Below are positions 32,486 to 41,900 of a stretch of 64,000 nt of DNA, piece after piece. Position 1 is the first letter of the stretch, and each line of letters begins with the position of its first letter. This DNA is from Populus alba. Lineage: Eukaryota; Streptophyta; Magnoliopsida; Malpighiales; Salicaceae. The notes under the pieces are model-generated. The model ran no database searches. It saw only the letters and a list, made by a program, of their open reading frames with translations, and had not been told where the DNA came from. The stretch spans positions 2,983,501-3,047,500 of the forward strand of contig NC_133289.1 in assembly GCF_005239225.2 (NCBI RefSeq), in the 5' to 3' direction. The position numbers were made by a program, and so were the translations under genes.

Positions 32486-32575
32486 GTTACCACAGTCACC
32501 ATCACAGCCACCGCCACAGCAACTGATATTTATATTATATGTCAAGCTGCGGTGGCTGTGGTGGTGATTAAGTAA
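32486..32575. repeat. Inverted pair of Gly/Cys-tail fragments
   Basis: A tail-coding fragment on the minus strand (CATCACAGCCACCGCCACAGC on plus) faces an inverted one on plus (GCTGCGGTGGCTGTGGTGG) ending in the same TGATTAAGTAAG as the real gene. About 20-24 bases could pair. This segment is absent from copies 2 and 3, so it arose by local rearrangement. Confidence 0.7.
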
Positions 32576-32709
32576 GAAAACACGCGAGGACGGTGCAAGT
32601 ATTTAAAAAGAATGCTTGCAGTAATGAGTATGAACGATCACACTAGCTTGACATATAATAAATAGAATGCTTGATGGAATATGAATAATGATCACAGCGG
32701 TTCTCTTAC

Positions 32710-32988
32710 TTAACCACCGCCACAGCCACCGCCGCCACCATCACCACCGCCACAGCCACCGCCGCCACCATCACCACCACCACCATCACCACCCCCGTCA
32801 CAACCTCCGCCACTGCAATCGATAGTGATCCCGACCTCACGTTTTTTCCCGTCCTTCTTTTCTTGATCGTTTTCACCAGCATCGGTCCCTTCACGACAAC
32901 GGGAGGCCGCCCGAACAGAGATACTAATGACAAATATCAGAATCCCTACCGTAAACAGTACTATAATAACTTCTGCCACAGGCTCCAT
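32710..32988 (-). CDS. Small membrane-anchored Gly/Cys-tailed peptide
   Basis: Single-exon frame of 92 residues. Residues 1-30 form one hydrophobic membrane segment (MEPVAEVIIVLFTVGILIFV then ISISV), likely a signal anchor or signal peptide. Residues 31-56 are hydrophilic and charged (TDAGENDQEKKDGKKREVG). From about residue 60 there is a tail of Gly runs broken by regularly placed Cys and Asp (CSGGGC, DGGGGGCGGG). I do not recognise a family; glycine-rich cell-wall proteins and metal-binding Cys/Gly peptides are the nearest types. Related, broken copies lie at 35580 and 37437. The tail is built on GGT/GGC repeats, so its length is probably variable. Confidence 0.55.
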   Translation of the reverse strand: MEPVAEVIIVLFTVGILIFVISISVRAASRCREGTDAGENDQEKKDGKKREVGITIDCSGGGCDGGGDGGGGDGGGGGCGGGDGGGGGCGGG

Positions 32989-33094
32989 ACTTACTAGCTA
33001 GTCAACTAGGCTTTAAACTTTCAGACGCTAATATTTCTGACGGTTGCAACGTATATATGTACCTAAAATCCATGGCATCAAAACTTTCCAGGTG

Positions 33095-33302
33095 TCATAG
33101 TGCAGTCTGTGTTCCTTGTTTCTTTCTGTTGTACGCTTCTAGTCTGGCCAAAAAGTCTTCCGACGACTAAACGTACGGGCTTCCTCCCACCTTCCAAGCT
33201 TGTTTTCCTATTGACCCACTGCAACATGAACATTAAAAAATCATAGTGCAGTCTGTGTTCCTTGTTTCTTTCTGTTGTACGCTTCTAGCCAGGCCAAAAA
33301 GT
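33095..33302. repeat. Direct 62-bp duplication, 146 bp apart
   Basis: 33095-33156 and 33241-33302 match at about 59 of 62 bases (both start TCATAGTGCAGTCTGTGTTC). They lie upstream of the peptide gene on its strand. Confidence 0.9.
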
Positions 33303-34106
33303 TCAGGCTTTCCTGGAAATTATATATCATGGTCATATAGACTTGAGCCATTCCTAAATTCGATAATAAATTTTCTCAAAAAATAACTGTCCATTGGAGT
33401 CTATTTTATAATAATTTACTTGGTTTGATCCCTCCACGCGCGTAACTGACGTTGTTTGCTTAATCTTTTTAGTTTCATTTGATAATGACAGGAAAAAATC
33501 TGTACTGTCCATATGGACAATTAGCTGCCTTTTTTAATGCAAACAACGCGTATTTGCCTATATGATCATCCAAGATGATTCATCAGATAATTACATGTTG
33601 TGTTTGCGTTGGCATATATAAGATCTTGAATTGATCCAATGCTCTAAGTGTGTCTAAAGATCAAAGCATTAACCCCATTCAATCATTCATAACAAAACAT
33701 TCATGTTTACAGAGGATGGTACTGATTGATTTGGGACTGTCACGAAGCGCACCCTCTCCTAGACCTTCAAAGGTTCTCATCGCCTCCTTAATTAGCAGTT
33801 AGGTTTCATGCTTTGACATATATATAGCTTATAATTCCTGCAAATGAACTTATGTGTTTATAACATGATAATTTCCTGGTTTCTTACTGTGATCCAGAAA
33901 GGCTTCCCCGAGACTACCTAGTTATTGTCCGATACTCCGATGCAATACGAATACTTTAGTCATTGTAAAGCCAAGGTTTATAATATATATAATTGATCCG
34001 TGTAGTCAGTAGATAGAGGTCCAAGTTTATTAATGTATCTATACATATATAAGAAATATTATTCTTGTATTGTAACCTCCATCATTACTATTATATATTG
34101 CTCTTA

Positions 34107-34136
34107 ATATATATATATATATATATAGACATATAT

Positions 34137-34167
<31 letters not shown>

Positions 34168-34170
34168 AGG
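34107..34170. repeat. (TA)n and (AG)n microsatellites
   Basis: About ten TA units, a short spacer, then about fifteen AG units, just before the retroelement relic. Confidence 0.9.
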
Positions 34171-34200
34171 TTGGTTGTTAAACCTTCTAATTATTCTTAA

Positions 34201-34950
34201 CTTGATATCAGAGTATTCTGCCTCTAGAACTCTTTTCTCCCTCTCCCCCTTCAGCCGGCCTTCTCTCTACTTTTTCTAAATAGATTCTAATGCTATCGCC
34301 AACTTTTTCCTCACCACCGGTGGTTCAGCCTAGCTGGCCAGCCATCTACAAGATGCTGCCGATGGTGTCTTTCCTCCACAACAGCAGCCTCAACTTGCAA
34401 AGTATGTCTCTAACTTCTCCTTACAAGTTTTGGCATTTCTCTGCACATTATGGGAACACAAATTCCAGCTATCGTTGCTTTATCAAACACCTGCCAAGTT
34501 ATTTCGTTGAAACTTATGAACACAAATTATCTTTATTGGTGAATGCAGATGAAGCCCTATCTCCTTGGTCAAGGTGTTTTTCACTTCGTTGATGGCTCAA
34601 TGTCATATCTTCCGTCTCATGTTTATAACAATTATGTTGATCCTTCATCTACAATCAACCCTTCTTTTCTTCGTTGGAAGCAACAAAATCAACTTATTTT
34701 AAGTGCATTACTCTCTTTTTCTCCGTGGATGTGTTGCATCTCGTGATAGATTGTCATACCTCACATTGTGTTTAACGCATTCTTGAAAAAGCCCTTACAT
34801 CTCCGTTCAATTCTCGCATCATGCAACTCCACGATTCCTTCCAAGCTCTTCCACAAGGTAACATAGCCTTCCAAAGTTCCAACTTCTATTAGTATAATGT
34901 CGGATACAATCTTGACAAGGCATTCTTTAATTTCAAAAGTCAAGTAGGAG
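34201..34950 (+). pseudogene. Copia-type gag relic with degraded primer site
   Basis: CTTGATATCAGAGTATTCTG resembles a worn initiator-Met tRNA primer-binding site. Downstream, the frame near 34543-34746 (YLLGQGVFHFVDGS, then NPSFLRWKQQNQLILSALL) matches the start of the plant copia gag domain, and the following 100 bases continue it in other frames. Frameshifts and stops show it is dead. No pol is attached. The element is a different lineage from the one at 46130-50864. Confidence 0.7.
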
Positions 34951-35389
34951 ACTAAAAGGTCTATATATATATAATTGATTTATTAATGAAATAACCATTA
35001 GATAATGGTTCGAGAGAACTACAATGAATTTAAAGAAAAATAAAAAAGAAAAGATTAAAAACAAGTACAATTATAATATATAATATATAACATAGAATAT
35101 AAGTTTCATTAATTGCGTACTTCCTGCCTATGTTTATCCAAAGATGAATGCTTTCAGCAATGTAAATGAAGTTAGTTCTCGTGTATAAAAAATCAGACTC
35201 GCTAACTTTAATTTATTCAATAAGATAGATAATGAAACTGAATCTCAATCCACAGTTTTGATGTTAAAAACAACTTGATTATGTGTGAGGCAAATTCCCC
35301 AAGCTACTCTAAAAAACAAGGCTTACCACAACTTTTTCTACATCTTTCCGGTTGCAAGCATGGACGATCCAGCATATGAGCAATGAGTA

Positions 35390-35660
35390 TAAGCCTTAGG
35401 AAAACACACAAGGCAGCTAGAGATGCCAGCCCAAGAACAGCAGGAAACAAATACAATCATGATGTGTAGTAATCGAGTTGCTTGCAGTAATGAGTATGAA
35501 TGATCACGCTAGCTTGACATATAATAAAAGAATGCTTGATGGAGTATCAATACTGATGACAGTGATTCTCTTACTTAATTGCCACCACCATCACCGTCAC
35601 CGTCACCGTCACCGTCACCGTCATCGCCATCGCAACATATATCTGAAAACCCTATGAGAT
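35390..35660 (-). pseudogene. Duplication unit, copy 2 (5'-truncated peptide gene)
   Basis: Shares the 3' flank with copy 1 (CACACAAGGCAGCTAGAGATGCC, then AGCTTGACATATAATAAA). Only the tail end of the coding region remains, and it has become a (GGTGAC)n array reading Asp-Gly repeats before the same stop (ATTAAGTAAG on the coding strand). Membrane segment and start are missing. Confidence 0.65.
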
Positions 35661-36469
35661 AATTGTTCAATGCAGTCTATTATATAAGAAGTTTACTTGG
35701 TTTTCCTCTGCACAACGTTGTTTGCTTAATATTCTTCTTGGTTGCATTTGATAATGACAAGAAAATTTTTTGTTATTTTCCTGTGGACAATTAGCTGCCT
35801 TTTTTTAATGCAGGCAAATCGTACTTGACTCTATGGCCATCCAAATGTAAAATAATTTCAATATGCTAACAAATAATCGCAGCTGAAAATTAATAGGATG
35901 TATACCTCTTACCATGATGATTGATTAAGTTTTAAACCAACTATTTATAAATTTTCTATCAGTGAGGGGTTTGTTTCGATGAATAAATTCTAATTTTTTA
36001 AATCAAAAACTTGATTTTTAATGGTGAATTATCTTTAATTATTATTGATGTTTTTTTAGGATAAACTTGAAATTTTTTATTATTGGTCATTCAAAATAAT
36101 ATTTCAAATAAAATTTTTTATAGTTTTTTAATATTTATATTATAAGTGCATGAGTTGTATTACTCTAAATAATATTTTGAATATTAACCACATACAAGTT
36201 TATTATTCTTATATTAAGGTGAGTAATAATAAACCATTATCCTTAATAATATTTTAGATATTAACTATTTTGTAGGTTTTGTATTCTTATATTAAAATTG
36301 AATGATATTTTAGGATTTTTTGCTATATTTTAAAAGTATTAAAAATTTATTTTTAGCAAGAGAATATATTATTCTAGATTAATTCCTTCAAACTCTTGCA
36401 AATATTTATTTTAATTATCAATAAAATAAAATAAAATAGCTTTAAGAATTACTCCATGATATTGCGATG

Positions 36470-36860
36470 GCATAAATTCTAGAAGGCTTCTCACTCTCCC
36501 CTTACCTCAACATCTCAGAAAGAAGATCCGGGTGCTCTGTTTGTAAAGGATTAATTCCTGCATATCCCCGTAGAAAAAGAGGAAGTCAATCAGTTGGAGG
36601 AACAGCCTTAGCCTCTACTGCTCTACAGGTTGTATTTGTTTTCGCTTTTATTTTTATATTTATTACGGAATACTAAGTTGATGCTTTTGTTGTTATGTTT
36701 TTTGTTTTTAATAATGGGTCTCACTGCTAAAAACAAAAACAACAGCAAAAACAAACATTAATTTTGTAGTATTTGGAGAAAAACTCCAATGTTTTACTAA
36801 AATTGTCATTTCAAGATTAAAAAAATAAACTTAAAAAAAAAAAAATCAAAATTTGGATCG
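36470..36860. other. Intergenic DNA, no gene seen
   Basis: A short stretch of more balanced composition at 36480-36650 precedes poly(A)-rich sequence. Nothing is recognisable. Confidence 0.3.
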
Positions 36861-36869
36861 ACTTGAGCA

Positions 36870-37155
36870 TGGGATATCCTCAGGCGGGTGTTCGAAGAGC
36901 TCCTCGAGCTCAGAGTGTTGGTAAGCCTGTCTTAGTGACGGTCGGCTAAGCATTCCAGGAAATTCATACGCTCCGTGGACGGAGCAAAAAGTGGAGTCTT
37001 GATCAGAGCTCAGAGTGTTGGTAAGCCTGTCTTAGTGACGGTCGGAGCAAAAAGCCGCCCCATTCTATTACCAGACAAAATGCGGAGAAGCTCACCCGAA
37101 ACTAGAGCTAGAAACGCCTTATTTCGTTTCGTTCCCGTTCTTCATTTCCGACCCC
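36870..37155. other. G+C-richer insert, possible organelle-derived DNA
   Basis: Composition changes sharply from the AT-rich flanks. A 40-bp sequence (GAGCTCAGAGTGTTGGTAAG then CCTGTCTTAGTGACGGTCGG) occurs at 36906-36945 and again at 37006-37045, exactly 100 bases later. The style resembles plant mitochondrial DNA, but I cannot assign it. It abuts copy 3 of the peptide-gene duplication. Confidence 0.35.
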
Positions 37156-37189
37156 AGGTGTAATCTTGTATCAACAAAATCATATATAG

Positions 37190-37690
37190 GATGCAATTCC
37201 AAGAAGCATGCGAATTCCTTAAGCACCAAGTCAAGCTTGGAGGAAAACACGCACATATGCAAGCCAGCTAGAGATCTAGATGCCAGCCCAAGAACAGCAG
37301 AAAACAAATTTAAGAACGATATATAGCAATCAAGTAGCTTGCACTAATCAGTATGGATGGTTTCTAGCTTTACATATAAGATAAAAAGAATGCTTGATGT
37401 CATATATATGAACACTAATGATAGCGGTTCTCTTACTTAATCACCATCACTACCACCGCAGCCACCGCCATCACCACCTCCGTCACTGCAACCGATAGTG
37501 ATCTCGATTCTCGACCTCGTGTATTTTCCCATTCTTCGTTTCTTGATCTTTTTCACCAGCATCGATCCTTGCACCTGAATTGGCGCGCGCACAAACAAAG
37601 ACACAAATGATAAGTCAGAATCACTACCACAATCACTGTTATAGCTACTTCCATTGGCTACAGCCTTACTAGCTAGTTAACTAGGCCTCA
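37190..37690 (-). pseudogene. Duplication unit, copy 3 (frameshifted peptide gene)
   Basis: Full-length homologue of 32330-33010: the start (MEVAITVIVVVILT), the DAGEKDQE segment and a Gly/Cys tail ending GGSDGD are all present but in different frames. An indel in the membrane segment and a second one near GAGGTCGAGAATCG put stops early. Its 3' flank is the closest match to copy 1. Confidence 0.7.
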
Positions 37691-37699
37691 AACTTTAAA

Positions 37700-38999
37700 T
37701 CAATGTTTATCATGCTAAATCAGCTTAAAAATTCAAAAAGTGATAAAATCATGATGAAATCGTGTTAACTCGTTAAAATCAAGTGAAATCGTGAAAAATC
37801 GCAATTCTAAGACCGATTTTACGAGTTTAAATGGAATATATGCACTGCACCAAACAACATTAACCCTAGCCTCTCTTTCTCTGAGCCGTTCCACAACAAA
37901 CAAACAACTTATAGGTCTCTCTTTCCCTGGTGAGTGATCTGCTCTGCAACCTTGAAGTTAGTTTTTTTTATAAAAAAAAAATAATAATAATAAGTGTTGA
38001 GCACAATAACCATGCATGAGGTTAATTAAATTTCATGCTCTGTTTGGAGATGACTCTAGAATAATGAGGATCTGACTTCGAAGCACCCAGAGCTCGTAGG
38101 GATAAAACCAGAATGCTCTATTATCGTAAAACAAATAAAGCAGTATGAGGTTATAATCAGTCAAGGCAAGGCACCTTATAGAATGATCAACTCTTTGGTA
38201 TCTGCTGTGCGTCGTGCATTGTTTTTTTATACCGAAGTTGCATTGATCAGGAGTGAAGAGAAATAATGATAGCAGCAATTTAGAAATTTGATTGCTTTCT
38301 TTGAAGTTACGTGCTTACATCCAAGGAAAGAAGATTCTTTTTACAAATGATTCGACAATTCTACTGTAATTAAATCCTTGTGCTTCCACAGGGCAGCAAC
38401 TTCTCTGGTCAGGACTGATACTGGAAATCTTAGCAGAAATCACCAAATTGGATCATCCAAAATGATACTGAAAATCTTAGCAGAGACTACCGAATGGGAT
38501 CAATATCCATGCCTTAATTAATGTTCCTGGTTCACAGAGGAGCTATCAGCTCACAAAGCAGAAGGGGTAGTCGATCTGTAGTTTACATGCAGGAAGGAGA
38601 ACTTGCTTGTAGAAGTCAGTCGAGTTTCAACAAAGCTGCATTCCCTTGATGACGCATTACAATTATTCCCTTAATAATTCTGAAGTATTATGAAATTAAA
38701 AAAAAAAAAACAATTAACAAGATTAATTCTTGTTTTAAAAAAAGAAGTTAAACTTAACAATTTAAAAAATAAGAAAGAAAAAGAAGGAACATATTAATTA
38801 ATCAACGGCTCCTGAAGGAGAAGCAGTCTACAAGGAACTGATAAAAAACCATAGGAATACAAGAACATAGCTTGCAAAGTAAAACATGTCTCTAGATAGA
38901 GGGCTTAGGCCTGGGAAGAAGCCTTAAGCTGCATATTAGTGCTCGGGTCATTTCCCTTCGAGTTCTTCCTCTGATAGTCAAGCTTGGAACTTCTACAAG
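37700..38999. other. Intergenic DNA downstream of the ABCC gene
   Basis: No gene. An imperfect tandem pair (GATACTGGAAATCTTAGCAG / GATACTGAAAATCTTAGCAG) with 47-base spacing lies at 38417-38503. The last ~150 bases are probably the ABCC 3' UTR. Confidence 0.45.
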
Positions 39000-41900
39000 C
39001 TAGATTGTCTGGGAATTTCTTTGAAGACTGCGGGAACTCTGCAGAGAGTTTCTATTGCAAATGGACCAGTACTCAGCCACGAGCTTAGAAAAGGACGAGT
39101 TGGTTTCCATAAGCTTTGAAGGCACGTCAAACTCCACAATTTCCCCTACAAATACAGGAGACCCGGCGTCAAAGACCAAAATCCAAAGTCAGAAATCATT
39201 AAATTCTGCATTATATGTAATATCAGGCATGTATACATGCACGTTACTGCTGAAGGAGGGATACAAGCTGGGAATATTACCATCCGAGAGGACCATGACC
39301 ATGTTACTGTCTATCACTGTGGGGACTCTGTGAGCTATTGTAATCACAGTGCATCCTGAGAACTCTTGCCTTATGATTCCTTCCAAAATAACATCTGTGG
39401 CCGCGTCGATTGAAGCAGTTGCTTCATCTAACACCATAATTCTGTTCCTTCTAAGCAGAACTCTCCCGAGACAGAGAAGTTGACGCTGCCCAATACTCCA
39501 ATTCTCCCCCTCATCACTAACTGCCGACATGTAAAACCATCAAACTGGTAATTTTGAGAGATTTACAATGATTTGGGTTGCAATGCAACTGATAAGTTGT
39601 TTCTCCTACATTTACCTGGTGAATCCAAAAGGTTAGGAAGACTTCTGATTGTATCTTTAAGCTGGCATTTCTCAATAGTCTTGAAATGAAGGACAATGTC
39701 ATGTTTTAGAAATATTTTCTGTCAGATAATCTGAATCTAGTTTCACATAGAACATTACAAGAACTAGAACAAAATTGAGCTTACCTCCCATATTTCATTA
39801 TCAGGGTACTGTCCTAGCGGATCCAAGTTAGACCTGACACTGCCCTTGAAAAGAGTTGGCTCTTGAGGAATGATACTAAGCTTTGTTCTTAAATCCTTCA
39901 ACCCCATATTGCAGATATCAAGTCCATCTATGAGAATTCTCCCACTCTCTGGCTCTACTAATCTAAACAAAGCACTGATTAATGTAGTCTTGCCACTTCC
40001 GGTTCTTCCAACAACTCCGACTCTAGTCCCTTCTATGATTGTGCAGGAGATTCCCTTGAGAACTAGAGGAGCATTTGGCCGATATCGTATCTTTCATTGC
40101 CAGGGAACCGAAAAATCAGAAAATGAGTTTAGTCTTTCCTATAAGAAACCGAAGAATTTGAAATTTGTTTCTTCCGTACCTTCAGATCATGCAACTCTAT
40201 TCTTCCATAAGCGGGCCACGAAGAAGGCGGTCTCATTCCTTCAACAATTTCAGGAGGTTCTGGTGCTATGCACATGAATTGCTTGATCCTTTCAACAGAT
40301 ACAATATAGTTTGACAAGTCGCAATAGCAGCGAGTCATGAGCACTTGGCTACTATTCAGAGATAGGGCATAAGAAAGACACAGTCCCACAAACCCTTCAA
40401 ATAATCACAAAATCTTCTTATTGATCTCACTTTGTTATGAGCTAAAATAAAAAATGTACATTGATTTCAATTACCTGGTAAGTTTTTGCTAGGAAGCAGA
40501 ACAATTAGAAGTGCAGCGGTTAGTACAATCAGATTCTGCAGTGTCTCTACACGTAAAATCAACCACTCCACGGCAGCATTAGAATGAAAAGAAAGACTTG
40601 CATCTGTGTCAATGAGCTTCAGATAGTTTTTGAAAAAGATATCCTTAATGTTAAAAGCTCTAATGGTGATCACCCCAAGAGATGTCTCGGCTGCACAGTT
40701 CATAATAGGTGCTTTAGTCGTTCCGTTAATTCTGATTAATTCCCTTCCTGTCGATACATAATATTCCTATGTACACAAACCATGTAATAACATTACGGTC
40801 ATTGCAGACAATAAATAATTTAAGCAGTTGCAGCAACAAGATATGGAGTTTACCTGAACATATATTGCAGCCATAACAGCTGGAATGGATACAATAAGTA
40901 CTGGCCAAGTGACAGAGGCCATTACAGCTATTGTCACAAGTAGGTCAGCTGTGGTGGAGACCAAGTGGCCAAGGCTCAAAGGAACATCAAGATCCAATGC
41001 GCTCATGTCAGATGAAACCTGTGAAATAGAATATTAATGCAAGAGCTACAGAGTATCAGAATAGGATGCTCATGTCCTCTATCTCTGTTATGTAAAGCAG
41101 CTGAAATCTCGACTTTGAATAGAACCATCCTGACATTAATATTTCGTTGACTATAATACTTCCACTGGTTTTGGGATCGGCTTTGTGTTCGTAATTTTAA
41201 GGCTCCCCTGATTCTCTTTTATGAATGTTTAGTTAGGTGTATGCCACTAGGTCTAGTATTTCAAGAAGTGTGTCCTTTGAACCCCAAACAAAAGCAGAAA
41301 ATGATGAAATAAATAGTAGCAACAGAAACTTCAGCAGCTCATTAATTTATATAGAGGTCTTATTTACCCGAGTATATATCCTTCCAACCGGAGTTGTGTC
41401 AAAGAAATGCATGGGAGCTTCGAACAATGACTTATTGATACCTGAGAAGAACGCTTTTGAAGCTTTCAATCCTAATAGGACGGTTAAAAAAGACCTTAAA
41501 AATACGAAAGGAAAACTGGATATTGAAATTCCTGTGTAAACTCCAACTAAGATTCCATTGGAAACTTTAGGATTTCGAATTGCTAGTGCCAGCCAATAAC
41601 TTGCACCAGCCTGAAAAAGGGAGAAGGCAATCCGGGACAGTATGACTAAGCCGAACAGAAGGGAGCCCTTGGATACACGAAGATAGTCTAAAAGTGGTTT
41701 AAACCCAAATTTGCTGATCTCCCTCTCCTCTACTTTTGTCAGCTGGTCACCTGTCAAAATCTCCCTCTCTTCTTTTTTTGTTAACTGGTCACCTGCCAAA
41801 ATCTCCCTATCATTGTTTTCTTTAGAGGGGAAACACTCGTCGGACTCCTCAAACTGATCTACATTAGAGTTTGGAGTTTCAGTTTTGTTTCCATGTTCTG

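Larger units (their letters stand above)
32330..33010 (-). repeat. Duplication unit, copy 1 (intact peptide gene)
   Basis: Holds the Gly/Cys-tail peptide gene and its 3' flank. The flank (CCTTAAGCACGACGTCAAGC, then TAGAGATGCCAGC and ATATAGCAATC) recurs in copies at 35396-35660 and 37190-37690. Boundaries are approximate. Confidence 0.75.

Noticed and set aside
32248..32517. 89-codon minus-strand frame below the peptide gene
   Set aside because: Starts inside the inverted tail fragment and runs through the duplicated 3' flank; the frame is not kept in the other copies.
35580..35640. Possible CRISPR-like or structural array of CACCGT units
   Set aside because: Simple hexanucleotide expansion within the remnant of the peptide tail; plant nuclear DNA has no CRISPR.
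38033..38278. 81-codon minus-strand frame near the ABCC 3' side
   Set aside because: No domain, no homology recognised, and non-coding-like composition.
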